Numbered from the stretch's first letter, positions 8,219 to 20,538 are shown. The stretch: DNA of 64,000 nucleotides from Myxococcales bacterium (GCA_016709545.1 JADJMO010000013.1:62001-126000); one strand, 5' to 3'. The notes: generated by a model not told the origin, from the letters alone. Program-made: numbers and translations.

Positions 8219-9826
8219 TCACTGGCGCTGGAAGTCGGGGGAACCGAGGACGAGGCCGATCGCGCGCGTGAGGCGGCGGCGCTGGCTGTCCTCGTCGGGC
8301 TCGTCGGGCATCGCGTCGAGCTCCTTCTGGATGGCGGTGCGGGTGGCGGGCGCGAGCGGAGCGTGCAGGAGGGCGCGCGCGACGCGATCGACGAGCGGGT
8401 CCTTGCCGTCGGGCACCACGGCGTGCGGATCCCAGACCACGCCCGCGCCGCCCACGCGGAAGCGGTCCTCCGACAGCGCGACGGCGAAGCGGATCCGCGA
8501 CACGAGGGCGCCGGTGCCGACCCACGCGGTCGCGCGCTCGGGGAAGCCCGTCGGCGGCGCGCAGTGGTAGATGGGCTCGCCGAGCCCCTCGAGCGTGCGG
8601 AGCAGCGGCTCGACGGGGCCGGCGAGGCCCTTCTTGTTGCCGGCCTCGCCGAAGGCGAACGTCCCGCCCACGGCGCGGATCGAGGACACGACGGTCTCGA
8701 AGGGATCCTTCACCTTGGACTTCTTGGCAGCGTCGCTCCAGGCCTCGGGGGCGAAGAACAGGGCCTCGTAGGTCTTGCGCAGGTCACCGTTCGAGGTGAG
8801 GAACACCTTCGCGACCTGGTCGACCAGCGCCGACGGCGGGTCGTCGCTGACGAAGCGCCGGGCCAGCGCGAGGCTCAGGTGGTGCGCGGTCGCGGCGTGG
8901 GTCGCGACCAGATCGAGCACCGCCTCGCCGTCGCCGATGCCACCGACGTCGATGGTCTTGCCGAGGACCTTCTTCGCACCGGCTTCGTGCATGCCGGGCC
9001 GGAACACGAACGCGCCGACCTCCTTGGGCTTGTCGATCGTCCACCCGGTGAACGCGCGGGCGACCTCCTTCACGTCGTCCTGCGTGTACCCGCCGTCGAC
9101 GCCCAGCGTGTGGAGCTCGAGGAGCTCGCGCGCGTAGTTCTCGTTGAGCCCGCTCGGCTTCTTGCCCTTGGGCTTGCCGGAGCTCGCGGCCGAGCGCCAG
9201 TTGTCCAGGTAGAACAGCATCGCGGGGTGCTTGGCCGTGGCGCCGAGGAGGTCGCGGAACTTGCCGAACACGTGCGCGCGGATGGCCTCGCGCTCGTAGG
9301 GCGCGACGAGCCACTTCACCGCGCCCTTCTTGGCGTCGACGTTGAAGTGGTTGAACCAGAAGTCGACGAGCACCTCCTCGAGCTGGCGCTCGCTCTCGAC
9401 CGCGCGGACGACCTTCGCCGTCGCGAGCTCCCGCTCGAGATCGGCGGGGGTGCCGTCGCCGCCCTTGCCCTTGGGATACGCACCGAGGAGCTCCTTGGTG
9501 GACAGCTTCGTCGCGCGCAGACGGGCGACCTTGGCGTCGACGGCGGGATCCGTACCGGGCGCCAGCTGCGTGCGGAGCCACGCGTCGACGCCCATCTTCG
9601 CGACCCGCTCGACGTCGGAAGGCCGGGGGCCGAAGGCGAACCGAGAGAGAGCGTGGACCGCGCGGGCCTCCTCGACGGGATCGACGGGGGACGACGCAGC
9701 GGCGATCTTCGCTGGCGACGAGGCGACGACCGCCGGCTTGGTGCCGGTGAACGACGCGGCGAGCGGGGTGGAGCGCGGAGCCGCGCATCCGAGGCAGAGG
9801 GCGACGAGGGGGAGGATGGAGCGCAC
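8219..9826 (-). CDS. DUF1800 domain-containing lipoprotein
   Basis: This is an intact 535-residue DUF1800 family protein. The signal peptide ends in a lipobox (LVALCLGCAAP), so the mature protein should be lipid-anchored, and an Ala/Ser/Pro-rich linker follows. Family blocks are clear: ALSRFAFGPRPSDVERVAKMG, VDFWFNHFNVDAKKG, HPAMLFYLDNW, GLNENYARELLELHTLGVDGGY, FTGWTI and LARRFVSDDPP. DUF1800 genes in Planctomycetes and Myxococcota nearly always precede a DUF1501 gene as here. The pair is thought to act together in the envelope, but its biochemistry is not established. ATG 9826 begins the signal peptide. The operon's promoter should lie between 9827 and the terminator at 9938. Confidence 0.92.
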   Translation of the reverse strand: MRSILPLVALCLGCAAPRSTPLAASFTGTKPAVVASSPAKIAAASSPVDPVEEARAVHALSRFAFGPRPSDVERVAKMGVDAWLRTQLAPGTDPAVDAKVARLRATKLSTKELLGAYPKGKGGDGTPADLERELATAKVVRAVESERQLEEVLVDFWFNHFNVDAKKGAVKWLVAPYEREAIRAHVFGKFRDLLGATAKHPAMLFYLDNWRSAASSGKPKGKKPSGLNENYARELLELHTLGVDGGYTQDDVKEVARAFTGWTIDKPKEVGAFVFRPGMHEAGAKKVLGKTIDVGGIGDGEAVLDLVATHAATAHHLSLALARRFVSDDPPSALVDQVAKVFLTSNGDLRKTYEALFFAPEAWSDAAKKSKVKDPFETVVSSIRAVGGTFAFGEAGNKKGLAGPVEPLLRTLEGLGEPIYHCAPPTGFPERATAWVGTGALVSRIRFAVALSEDRFRVGGAGVVWDPHAVVPDGKDPLVDRVARALLHAPLAPATRTAIQKELDAMPDEPDEDSQRRRLTRAIGLVLGSPDFQRQ

Positions 9827-9910
9827 GAAGGCTCCAGCAGCACGGCACGTGCCGAGCGAAATCGCGCAAAACCGCGGCGATCGCGCCGCATCGGGCGTCG
9901 CGTTCGCAGA

Positions 9911-9935
9911 CGGGTGTCACCGATCCGGACACCCG
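9911..9935. promoter_or_regulatory. 8-bp inverted repeat upstream of the DUF1800 gene
   Basis: CGGGTGTC (9911-9918) and GACACCCG (9928-9935) are perfect inverted repeats with a 9-nt spacer, in the gap between the rbp terminator and the DUF1800 start. It could be an operator for the DUF1800-DUF1501 operon, or a second stem behind the rbp terminator. No regulator is identified. Confidence 0.4.
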
Positions 9936-9972
9936 AAATGAAACAAGGCCCGATCCCTCTCGGGACCGGACC
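9935..9972 (-). terminator. Rho-independent terminator of the RRM protein gene
   Basis: Read on the minus strand, GGTCCGGTCCC, a 4-nt GAGA loop and GGGATCGGGCC form an 11-bp stem with two G-U pairs, followed by TTGTTTCATTT. On the plus strand the same two positions would be C-A mismatches, so the structure is specific to minus-strand transcription, that is, the gene ending at 10017. Confidence 0.85.
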
Positions 9973-10016
9973 TCGCTCCAGTTCACGCAGCGCTCAGCGA
10001 CCGCTGCGCGGAGCGA

Positions 10017-10334
<318 letters not shown>

Positions 10335-10399
10335 GGGGAACTCGATTCAGAGCGGCTCGAGAAAGCCTGCCTACCAATCAGCCGGGGGATCGGAAGGAG

Positions 10400-10420
10400 G
10401 GTTACGGAATTTCCGTAACC
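10400..10420. promoter_or_regulatory. 21-bp perfect palindrome upstream of the RRM gene
   Basis: GGTTACGGAA (10400-10409) and TTCCGTAACC (10411-10420) are perfect inverted repeats around a single T. The site lies 66-86 bp upstream of the RRM protein start codon, in AT-richer sequence than its surroundings. It could be an operator overlapping the promoter or a stem in the mRNA leader. No T-run follows, so it is not a terminator. The binding factor is unknown. Confidence 0.55.
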
Positions 10421-10611
10421 TCGCGTCGTTGCCTTTTGCAGCGATGCCGCGACCTCGGCCGTGAAGCGAGAGAGAGCGTCGTCGTAGTAAACGGGAAACG
10501 GTGAGTGAGGTGTGCCCACTGTGGGGCCAAACCCCGAGGGGCGCCAGGACTCTTTTCACCGACGGCGAAGAAACCCGCGTTTCAACCCAAATATCGGCTG
10601 AAATCTAACGC

Positions 10612-11697
10612 TCATTTGGTGACGGTGCGCGTGAACTCGACCTTGCCGGTGGCGTCGAGGAACTCGATCCGCACGGACTTGGCGGTGATCTCGAACCAGA
10701 CGAAGCCCGGCGTGGCGGCCTGGAACCAGGTGGGGTTCTTGCCCTTGAGGTCCGTGGTGGCCGCTCCGGCGCCCGAGATCACGAGCTCCGTGCCCTTGCA
10801 GGTGGTCTGGATGTACTGCCGGCTGTGGTCGTGGCCACAGACGTAGAAGTCCACCTTGCCGCAGATCTCCGCGTCCATGAAGTCCTTGACCCCTTGCCCG
10901 CTCGTGATGGGAATGAACGGGATTCCCTCGTAGGTGCCCGCGTTGCCGTGCGGGCCGTTGGAGAGGATCGGGTGGTGGCCGAAGGCGAACTTCCACGGGG
11001 TCTTGGCGGCGGCCACCCAGGCAGCGACGTCCTTCTTCTGGTCGGTCGCCATCGAGAACATCATCATGTTCGTGTCGAGGCCGAAGAAGCTGACCCCCGG
11101 CACGGTGCGCGGGTAGTACTTGGCGGGCATCTTCCACTTGGTGGATTTCGCGGTGTAGTCGACCTGGAACTGGCCCTTGCCGAACTCGGTGCCCGCGCCG
11201 TTGCCGCCGTAGTCGTGGTTGCCCAGCACCGCGTAGAACGGGAGCGCCACGCCGCCGTACGGCGTCTCGAACTTGGTCGTCCACTGCGGGTCGGTCACGG
11301 ACGAGACCCCGCTCTCGTAGATGTTGTCGCCGAGGAGCTGGACGAAGTCGCAGCCGTCCTTCGCGCACTTGGCGGCGACGGCCTTGCCGATGTCGCTCTG
11401 GGTGGTGTTGCCCTTGCCGGTGTCGCCGATCGCGACGAAGCGGATCGGCACGAAGCCCGCATCGGCGGGGCCGACCGCGTCGGTCGCGTCGGCGGGCAAC
11501 GCGTCGCTCGGCAGGGTGTCCTCGGCGTCGGCGGGCTCGCCAGTGTCGGTCAGCGTGTCGGCCAGGGCATCGGCCCGTGGGTCGGTGTCGCTCGCGCCCC
11601 CGTCCGGGACTTCGACGGAGCCGTCCGTCGCTCCGCTGCACCCCGCGAGAGCACCGAGGAGGGCGAGCGTCACGACCAGCGGCTGGGGTTCCTTCAC
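10612..11697 (-). CDS. Metallophosphoesterase (purple-acid-phosphatase-like) lipoprotein
   Basis: A 361-residue calcineurin-like phosphoesterase anchored as a lipoprotein. GTG 11697 opens the signal peptide, with lipobox LLGALAGCSG, followed by an Asp/Ala/Thr-rich linker of ~60 residues. The catalytic domain starts at IRFVAIGDTGKG (metal-binding Asp). It continues with QLLGDNIYESG, GNHDYGG (the GNHD motif), FGHHPILSNG and YVCGHDHSRQ (GHDH), the full set of metal ligands of this superfamily. The arrangement resembles bacterial tartrate-resistant acid phosphatase-like proteins. It probably cleaves phosphomonoesters at the cell surface. The enzymatic class is firm, the substrate is not known. 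Confidence 0.9.
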   Translation of the reverse strand: MKEPQPLVVTLALLGALAGCSGATDGSVEVPDGGASDTDPRADALADTLTDTGEPADAEDTLPSDALPADATDAVGPADAGFVPIRFVAIGDTGKGNTTQSDIGKAVAAKCAKDGCDFVQLLGDNIYESGVSSVTDPQWTTKFETPYGGVALPFYAVLGNHDYGGNGAGTEFGKGQFQVDYTAKSTKWKMPAKYYPRTVPGVSFFGLDTNMMMFSMATDQKKDVAAWVAAAKTPWKFAFGHHPILSNGPHGNAGTYEGIPFIPITSGQGVKDFMDAEICGKVDFYVCGHDHSRQYIQTTCKGTELVISGAGAATTDLKGKNPTWFQAATPGFVWFEITAKSVRIEFLDATGKVEFTRTVTK

Positions 11698-11797
11698 GTC
11701 GGAGAGGCTACCAGTCCTGCTCGGCCCCGTCAGCGCCGGGCGAAAGCTTGGCCCCGCGCAGACCCTGGGCGTACCGGCGTCGACAGGAGGATTCTCC

Positions 11798-11938
11798 ATG
11801 CCTGATCCCCGTCGCCTGGTGGACACGATCGCTGCGCTGGAGCGCGAGCAGGCCCGCATCGCCGCCCAGCTCGCCACCCTCCGCCACCTGCTGACGCGCA
11901 TCGCCGAGCGCGCCGAGCAGCCCGCCGCCTTCCGCTGA
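11798..11938 (+). CDS. Small coiled-coil protein (46 aa)
   Basis: A short gene with a perfect AGGAGG ribosome site at 11785-11790, seven bases before ATG 11798, which makes it credible despite its size. The product of 46 residues is almost entirely one charged amphipathic helix (VDTIAALEREQARIAAQLAT and on to AERAEQ) and should form a coiled coil. It has no signal peptide or membrane segment. It is divergent from the phosphatase gene, about 100 bp away. I do not recognise a family. Confidence 0.65.
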   Translation: MPDPRRLVDTIAALEREQARIAAQLATLRHLLTRIAERAEQPAAFR

Positions 11939-11992
11939 CGCAGGGTTCCCGACGGGGTCGAGTTGGCAGGTGGTACGGCCGGGGCGTCGCGG

Positions 11993-13047
11993 CTAGACGG
12001 TGTCCATCGCGCGCAGACCCTCGACGAGGGCTCGTGCAGCGAGCGGCGCCGGCAGGCCCAGCCGACGGTCGGGCGCGCTCGCGACGATCTCCGCGAGCAG
12101 CTCGTCGAAGGCTCGGCTCCGCGCACTCGACACCCGGCGACGCGCGTCGCCGTCGAGGCGCTCGTCGAGCCATCGTGCCACGTCGAACGCGAGCGCAGCA
12201 TGTCGCCGCTCGTCCCGAGCGATCGCCCGTGCGAAGCCGCGCACGCTGCGGTCCTCGGCCGTCTCTGCCTGGTGGGTCGCCACGAGCGCGCCATAGGCCT
12301 CGCGCACGCACCCCTCGATCGCGTTCTCGACGGCGATGGCCTCGAGGTCACGCGGCGCGAACGAGCCGTCGTGCTCTGCGGGCGCGTCCCCGCCGAACAG
12401 GGCCCGCGCAGTGTGCGCGTGCCGTCGCTCGTCGTCTGCCGCCGCGAGAGCCCGCTCGACCAACGAACGCGGCGCCCCCTGTGCGGTGAGCTCGTGGGCC
12501 AGCCGCTCGAACGCTTCGATGGCGAGGTGCTCGAGGCAGGCCGACTCGCGCTCGTAGCGAGCGACCGCGTCTTCCTCGTCGCTCGCGAAGTCTGCCTGTC
12601 CCGCCGTCCTTCGCCCGCACGGGACGGGGAAGGCGAGACACTCGGCTCGATCGGCGCCTCGTCGGGTGCAGCTCCACGCCTGGTAGTAGGAGGGCTTGGC
12701 GAGTCCGGCGCAGACCTTCGAGCAGTCGAGGTCACACGTGCCGACGTCCGGCTGGCGTCTGCAGAATCGCCGCCCACGTCCGAGCTCGCCGCATCCGCAT
12801 CGGAAGGCCCTGCCTCCACGACGCCCGCCTCGGGAGACGGCGCAGGCTGGCACATCGCCGGCTGAAGGGGCTGGACGGTCTCGACGAGCGTGCCCCGCGG
12901 CGTGGGGCACCCGCCTCCTGGCAGATCGGAGGTGGCGTCGACGACCGTGCCGGTGTCTTCCGCGAGCGCCGGCGCTCCCTCGGACGAGCAACCTGCAGTG
13001 GCGAGGACGGCGAGCGCGAGCGCGTGCAGCTGGTCGTCGATGGACAT
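11993..13047 (-). CDS. Ferritin-like (diiron) lipoprotein, frameshifted near 12750
   Basis: The joined product is a ~350-residue lipoprotein with a four-helix ferritin-like domain. ATG 13047 opens the signal peptide and lipobox (ALAVLATAGCSSEG), and an Asp/Ala/Ser-rich linker follows. Near 12750 the frame breaks and continues as PDVGTCDLDCSKVCAGL, then a Cys-containing neck. The C-terminal ~220 residues carry paired metal-ligand helices: ESACLEHLAIEAFERLAHEL, DDERRHAHTARALF, VENAIEGCVREAYGALVATH and RDERRHAALAFDVARWLDE, the E...ExxH / E...ExxH pattern of diiron proteins. The likely role is envelope iron or oxygen chemistry, by inference. The break falls in the linker region just before the first Cys pair. 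Confidence 0.75.
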
Positions 13048-13097
13048 GCCGCGCACCGCTGCAAGGCATGTTCCGTCGACCGATGGGCCGCGACGGG

Positions 13098-13865
13098 TCA
13101 GAACCGGCGGGCGCGCTCGGCGATCACGTACGGCAGCATGCGGCGCCACCAGGGCCAGTCGTGGTTGACGTCCTTGCCCCACACGTCGAGGTCGTGCCAG
13201 ATGCCCTTGTCCCAGAGCACCTGCGAGAACCGGCGCGCCTCGTGCGGCGCCTCGTAGGCCCCCTCGCCGGTCAGGATGTGGATGTCGGTGTCGTGCTGCA
13301 GCCGGCGCAGCTGGTCGCTGTCGCGCATCTCGCGCACGAACCACAGCGGGTTGTTGAAGAAGATCTCGTCGTTCGAGTGCCCCTCGAGGTAATCGCCCTC
13401 GAGGTCGTAGAAGCCGCTCATCGCGATCAGCGTGTCGAACAGGTCGGGCCGGCGGAAGAACTGGTTCGCCGCGTGGAACGCGCCGAACGAAGCGCCGCTC
13501 GTGGCGATGCGCGCGTACGGGTCGCCGAGGCAGCGGCGGATGTGCGGCGCGACCTCCTCCTCGACGTACCCCGAGTAGAGCGCCTGGCGACGCGCCTGCT
13601 CGAGCACCGGCACGTGGCGGTTCATCCAGGCGTGGCGGTTGATCGAGTCGATCGAGAACACCTGCACCCGGCCAGCGAAGATCAGCGGCTCGATGGCCTT
13701 GATGAGGAAGAACCGCTCGTTCTCGAGGAAATCCGCCTGCGCCGTCGGGTACAGCAAGAGCGCGTGCCCGTGGTGGCCGTAGCGGACGATCGGCATGTCC
13801 ATGCCGAGGCGCGGCGAGCGCCAACCGAAGATTTCGCGGGGGAGATAGGGATCGACGTATTGCAC
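13098..13865 (-). CDS. Esterase family protein (alpha/beta hydrolase)
   Basis: A 255-residue putative esterase of the COG4947/esterase-D-like group. The nucleophile elbow ATSGASFGAFHAAN (GxSxG) lies near residue 125, the strand MSGFYDLEGDY follows, and the late His is in VWGKDVNHDWPWW. There is no signal peptide. I chose GTG 13865, which begins VQYVDPYLPREIFGW. An ATG at 13937 would add 24 residues of improbable composition (DGSDDDGHGGDG). The gene diverges from the SGNH hydrolase gene at 14012 with a 146-bp gap. The ester substrate cannot be told from the sequence. Confidence 0.82.
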   Translation of the reverse strand: MQYVDPYLPREIFGWRSPRLGMDMPIVRYGHHGHALLLYPTAQADFLENERFFLIKAIEPLIFAGRVQVFSIDSINRHAWMNRHVPVLEQARRQALYSGYVEEEVAPHIRRCLGDPYARIATSGASFGAFHAANQFFRRPDLFDTLIAMSGFYDLEGDYLEGHSNDEIFFNNPLWFVREMRDSDQLRRLQHDTDIHILTGEGAYEAPHEARRFSQVLWDKGIWHDLDVWGKDVNHDWPWWRRMLPYVIAERARRF

Positions 13866-14011
13866 GGCCGAGCATCCTAGAAGACCATCGCCTCCATGAC
13901 CATCGTCGTCGGAGCCGTCGGACACGACCTGCGCCACGGCGCTCTATCCGGACTGCTCCGACTGACGATTGGCGTGCTCGCATCGTCCTCGGCGAGCGAG
14001 CGAGCCGCGTC

Positions 14012-14587
14012 GTGAGGATCTGCTTCGTCGGCGACAGCTTCGTGAACGGCGTGGGTGACGACGATGGCCTCGGCTGGGCGGGCCGGCTCTGCGCGACCGC
14101 GCGACGGTCGGGCCACGACGTGACCCGTTACGACCTCGGCGTCCGCGGCAACACGAGCGCGCAGATCGCCGAGCGCTGGGAGCGAGAGGTCGAGGCTCGT
14201 CTCCGTCTCCGAGAGGACGGGCGCGTCGTGTTCTCGTTCGGTTCGAACGACGGTGTGCAGGGCATCGATCCGCTCCACACGCTCGCCCACGCCGACGCGA
14301 TCCTGTCGCGAGCACGCTCCCTCTGGCCGAGCCTGATGGTCGGACCACTCCCCGTCGGTGCGGCGCCGGCCGACGTCCGCATCGACGCCCTGTGCCGATC
14401 GCTCGCTACGCTCTCGGCCGACCGCGGTGTGCCGTACCTCCGGGTGTACGAGGTCGGCACGTCGGAGGTGTTCCGCCGCGAGGCCGCGCTCGACGACGGC
14501 GCTCATCCGAACCGAGGGGGCTACGCTGCGCTCGCCGACACAATCGCCGCCTGGGAGGCTTGGACCTCGTGGTTCCCGCGGCCCTGA
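14012..14587 (+). CDS. SGNH/GDSL-type hydrolase
   Basis: A 191-residue SGNH hydrolase. Block I is FVGDSFVNGVGDDD, with the catalytic Ser in GDSF. The Gly of block II is in GVRGNTSAQI, the Asn of block III in FSFGSNDGVQG, and the block V Asp/His in DDGAHPNRGGYAAL. All four blocks are present, so it should be an active esterase, lipase or carbohydrate deacetylase. It starts at GTG 14012, directly before the first beta-strand, with no signal peptide, so it is cytoplasmic. Its stop is immediately adjacent to the stop of the convergent aldehyde dehydrogenase gene (no gap). Confidence 0.9.
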   Translation: MRICFVGDSFVNGVGDDDGLGWAGRLCATARRSGHDVTRYDLGVRGNTSAQIAERWEREVEARLRLREDGRVVFSFGSNDGVQGIDPLHTLAHADAILSRARSLWPSLMVGPLPVGAAPADVRIDALCRSLATLSADRGVPYLRVYEVGTSEVFRREAALDDGAHPNRGGYAALADTIAAWEAWTSWFPRP

Positions 14588-16135
14588 CTACTTCGAGAAG
14601 CTGCGCGGGAAGAGCTTCACGAGCTCGGTCAGCCCCTCGGCGCGCTGGCCGATCGGCCCCGAGAGCACGTCGATGATGCCCTTGATCCCGTCGTAGACGC
14701 CCTTGCCGTGCGGGTGCCACCACATGTTCTTCTTCACCGCGGGCATGTAGTCGTGCACCACGCACTGCGGCTGGGTCATCTCGTCGAAGCCGATCTGTCC
14801 GTGCGTGCGGCCGATGCCCGACTCCTTGAAGCCGCCCCACGGCGTCTCGGGCAGCCCGTGGCTCATGAGGTGGTCGTTGATCACGACGCCCGCGCGGATC
14901 CGACGGCCGATGGCCTCGGCGGCCTTGCGGTCGCGCGACCACACCGAGCTCGTGAGCCCGAGGTTCGAGTCGTTCGCGAGGGCCACCGCCTGGTCCATGT
15001 CGTCGACCGGCATCACGCCGACCACGGGACCGAACGTCTCGTCGCGCATCACCTCCATCGAGTGGTCGACGTCGGTGAGCACCGTGGCCGCGTGGAACGT
15101 GCCCTTCCCCGCGGGGCACGACGACTGCGCGTAGATCTTCGCGCCCTTGGCCAGCGCATCCGCCACGTGCCGGCGCACGAGGTCGAGCTGCCCCTGCGTG
15201 GTCATCGCGCCCATGTCGACCTCGAAGTCGACGTCGACGCCCACCCGCAGCGCGCGCACCCGCTCGCCGAGGCGCTCGAGGAACGGCTGGTAGACGTCGC
15301 GGTGCACGTAGATCCGCTCCACGCCGCCGCACGACTGCCCCGCGTTCTGCATGCCCGCCCAGCACGCGCCCGCGCTCGCGCGGTCGAGGTCGGCGTCGGC
15401 GCACACGAGCATCGCGTCGTTGCCCCCGAGCTCGAGCACGAGCGGCGTGAGCGAGTCGGCGGCCTTCTTCATCAGCTGCTTGCCGACCGGCACCGACCCG
15501 GTGAAGAACAGCTTGTCGACCCCGGCCTCCAGGATCGCGTCGCCGGCCAGGCGCCCCGGCAGGTTGAGGTAGGTGAACACCCCGGCGGGCAGGTCGGCGG
15601 CCTGCACCGCCTTCTCGAGCGCGCGCCCGACGAGCTGCGTCTGGGTGGCGGCCTTGAGGATCACCGCGTTGCCCGCGAGGAGCCCCATGACGACCTCGGA
15701 GAACGGGATCGCGAACGGGTAGTTCCACGGCGAGACGATCGCGACGACGCCGTACGGCACGCGCACGATCTTGCTGATCTTGTTGGCGAGCAGCGGGCTC
15801 CCCGGCTTGAGCATGCGGTCCGCGAGGAACTCCTCGGCGTGGCTCGCGTAGTAGTCCGCGGAGAGGATCGCCGGCAGCACCTCGGTCGCGAGCGCGTCGA
15901 CCCGCGTCTTGCCGTTGTCGCGGGAGATGATCGCCGCGAGCTCGTCGGCGTTGGCGGCGAGGTGGTCGCGGATGCGCCGGACGGCGGCCACGCGACCCGC
16001 GATGGGCACCTCCGCCCAGCGGGCCTGCGCGCCGCGCCCGCGGATGACCGCGGTCTTCACGTCGCCGAGCTCGTCCAGCGGAGAGGTGCCGATCACCTCT
16101 CCGGTCGCGGGGTTGGTACAGATCGTCTCGGCCAT
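14588..16135 (-). CDS. Aldehyde dehydrogenase family protein
   Basis: A 515-residue NAD(P)-dependent aldehyde dehydrogenase. It has the proline-rich PWNYPFAIP substrate/cofactor loop, the cofactor glycine motif FTGSVPVGKQ, the general base Glu in LELGGND, and the nucleophile Cys in AGQSCGGVE. The late ETFGPVVGV and PWGGFKESGIGR motifs are also present. The C-terminus extends ~60 residues past the usual end (GFDEMTQPQCVVHDYMPAVK onwards), matching a bacterial subgroup with this extension. A GAGGAG ribosome site lies six bases before ATG 16135. It is followed upstream by glycogen phosphorylase on the same strand with a 57-bp gap. The substrate is not identifiable from sequence. Confidence 0.95.
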   Translation of the reverse strand: MAETICTNPATGEVIGTSPLDELGDVKTAVIRGRGAQARWAEVPIAGRVAAVRRIRDHLAANADELAAIISRDNGKTRVDALATEVLPAILSADYYASHAEEFLADRMLKPGSPLLANKISKIVRVPYGVVAIVSPWNYPFAIPFSEVVMGLLAGNAVILKAATQTQLVGRALEKAVQAADLPAGVFTYLNLPGRLAGDAILEAGVDKLFFTGSVPVGKQLMKKAADSLTPLVLELGGNDAMLVCADADLDRASAGACWAGMQNAGQSCGGVERIYVHRDVYQPFLERLGERVRALRVGVDVDFEVDMGAMTTQGQLDLVRRHVADALAKGAKIYAQSSCPAGKGTFHAATVLTDVDHSMEVMRDETFGPVVGVMPVDDMDQAVALANDSNLGLTSSVWSRDRKAAEAIGRRIRAGVVINDHLMSHGLPETPWGGFKESGIGRTHGQIGFDEMTQPQCVVHDYMPAVKKNMWWHPHGKGVYDGIKGIIDVLSGPIGQRAEGLTELVKLFPRSFSK

Positions 16136-16192
16136 CGGCTTCTCCTCGGTGAGGCCAGCGAGTGTAGTCCGCCGCCGAGGCGCGCGCCGCAG

Positions 16193-18678
<2,486 letters not shown>

Positions 18679-18715
18679 CGGGCGCGGAGCGTATTACTCG
18701 GGAGGCGCACACACC

Positions 18716-19833
18716 ATGGACTTCTTCGCGACCGCCGCCCACGGCACCGAGCCCGCCCTCCGTGACGAGCTGCGCGAGCTCGGCTTCCGTGCCGTACGCG
18801 CTGATCGTGGCGGCGTACACTTCAGCGGCCGCGATCGCCTCGACGGCGCGCGCGCCTGCCTGCTCTCCCGGATCGCCGTGCGCATCCACCTGCCCCTCGG
18901 CAGCTTCGACGCACCGAACGAGAAGGCCCTCTACGGAGGCGTCCGCGGCCTCGATCTCGCGCCCTACCTCACGCCGCGTCACACGCTCGCCATCTCGGCC
19001 GTCACGCAGCGCAGCAACCTCACCCACACCCAGTACCTCGCGCAGCTGGTCAAGGACGCCATCGTCGACGCCCAGCGCGATCGCACCGGCGCGCGGTCCA
19101 GCGTCGACGCGCGCTCGCCCGACGTTCGCCTGTTCCTGCACCTGCGCAAGGACGTCGGCACGCTCTACCTCGACCTCGCGGGCGAGCCGCTCCACCTGCG
19201 CGGCTACCGCACGCTGGTCGGCGAGGCGCCGCTCAAGGAGACCCTGGCGGCGGCCATCGTGCGCTTCTCGGGCTGGGACCGCGTCTCTCGCCGCTCGTCG
19301 ACCCCATGTGCGGCTCGGGCACGCTCGCCATCGAGGCCGATCTGCTCGCGCGCGAGGTGCCCCCGGGGCTCCTGCGGCGCAACCTCGGCTTCACCCGCTG
19401 GGCCTCGCACGACGCCACCGAGGCCGACGGCCTGCGCGCGCTCCACGAGTCGCTGCCCGGCCGCGTCCGCGCCGAGGGCCCCGAGGTCCGCGGCAGCGAC
19501 CGCGACCCGACCATGGTCGACGCCGCGCAGAAGAACGCGCGCGCCGCCACCGCCAAGGTCGCCTTCTCGGTGGCCGACGTGCGCGACCTCCGCCCGAGCT
19601 CGCCGCCCGGCACCGTCCTGATCAACCCTCCGTACGGCGGCCGGCTCGAGACCACGCTCGACGCCTGGCGCGACCTCGGCCGCGTCCTCCGCACCCTGCA
19701 CGGCCACCGCGTCGCCGTGCTCTGCCCGGGTCCCGACTACGAGCGCGCGCTCGACCTGCCGCGGGGAGACCACGACCCGGAGCTCCGGAACGGCGACCTC
19801 ACCTGCCGGCTCCTCATGCGCGCCATCCCCTGA
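18716..19833 (+). CDS. THUMP-domain class I rRNA methyltransferase (RlmL/YpsC-like), frameshifted near 19281
   Basis: This is a putative 23S rRNA N2-guanine methyltransferase of the RlmL/YpsC group. Residues 1-~190 from ATG 18716 form the ferredoxin-like/THUMP RNA-binding part (MDFFATAAHGTEPALRDEL... through LHLRGYRTLVGEAPLKETLA). Near 19281 the frame breaks within GWDR. The methyltransferase continues from LSPLVDPMCGSGTLAIEA, the SAM-binding motif I. Further on are GSDRDPTMVDAAQKNA and the catalytic INPPYGGR. The joined length is ~372 residues, normal for the YpsC type. Its TGA is immediately followed by the stop of the convergent lipoprotein gene. One missing base restores the frame, so it is probably functional in the organism. 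Confidence 0.87.
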
Positions 19834-20396
19834 TCAGCTGCAGCCCGCGGCCTTGAAGATCGCGTCGTAGCAGGCGCGGACCTCGGCACACGGCTTGTCG
19901 AAGCACGCCGAGGCCTGGGTCAGGTATGCGGGCTTGAGCGCGGCGTGGAACAGGGTGCAGAGGTCGTCGGGGTAGGCCCCGGTGCACGCCCCGCGCTTGT
20001 CGAGGCACTTCTTGGCGTGGGCCTGCGCGGTCGGGTCGGAGGCGTACTTCGACGTCGGCGCGAGCAGGCAGCCTGTCCTCGCTCACCGAGCAGTCGGACC
20101 GGCTCAGACACCCGAGGATGCCCTCCGAGATCCTCGGCCTTGATCACCGTCGGGTAGCACACGGCCTGCTTGGCGCACTTCGCGGCGTCGAACGACTTTC
20201 CGCACTTCGCTGCGCGCGCCGCGAGATCGGTGCAGAAGTTCCCCGCGTCGACGAGCGGGCCCAGATCGGCGCTGGAGTCCGATGCGCTCGAATCCGTGGC
20301 GCTCGAGTCCGACGATGCGTCGCTCCCCGGGGGGTCCGGGGTCGTCGCACCGCCACAGCCGGTAACGCAAGCGAGGAGAAGGACGACCCAGCGCAT
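19834..20396 (-). CDS. Cys-rich lipoprotein, two frameshifts (~20128 and ~20072)
   Basis: A small predicted surface lipoprotein of ~187 residues. ATG 20396 opens MRWVVLLLACVTGCGG (lipobox), then a Ser/Asp-rich linker with repeated DSSA units. A Cys-patterned domain starts NFCTDLAARAAKCGKSFDAA. Two small indels must be bridged. After KAEDL the frame moves to EGILGCLSRSDCSVSEDR, then to CLLAPTSKYASDPTAQA. It ends DKPCAEVRACYDAIFKAAGCS at the stop (19834-19836). The restored ~120-residue domain has a regular Cys spacing (KCxxK, CYxT, KKCLDKRGAC, LC), a pattern common in myxobacterial lipoproteins. Function unknown. Confidence 0.68.
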
Positions 20397-20538
20397 GGCA
20401 GAGAGCGTGCACGCATCCGTGGTCCCGGGCAACCTCTCCGGCCTTGCGGTGCGGGCCCGGCCCCGACATTCTTTCGTCCGACCCAGGAACGGCCCCCTTC
20501 CCCGTGTGGATGGTGGCCTCGAACAAGGAGTCCCCTTC

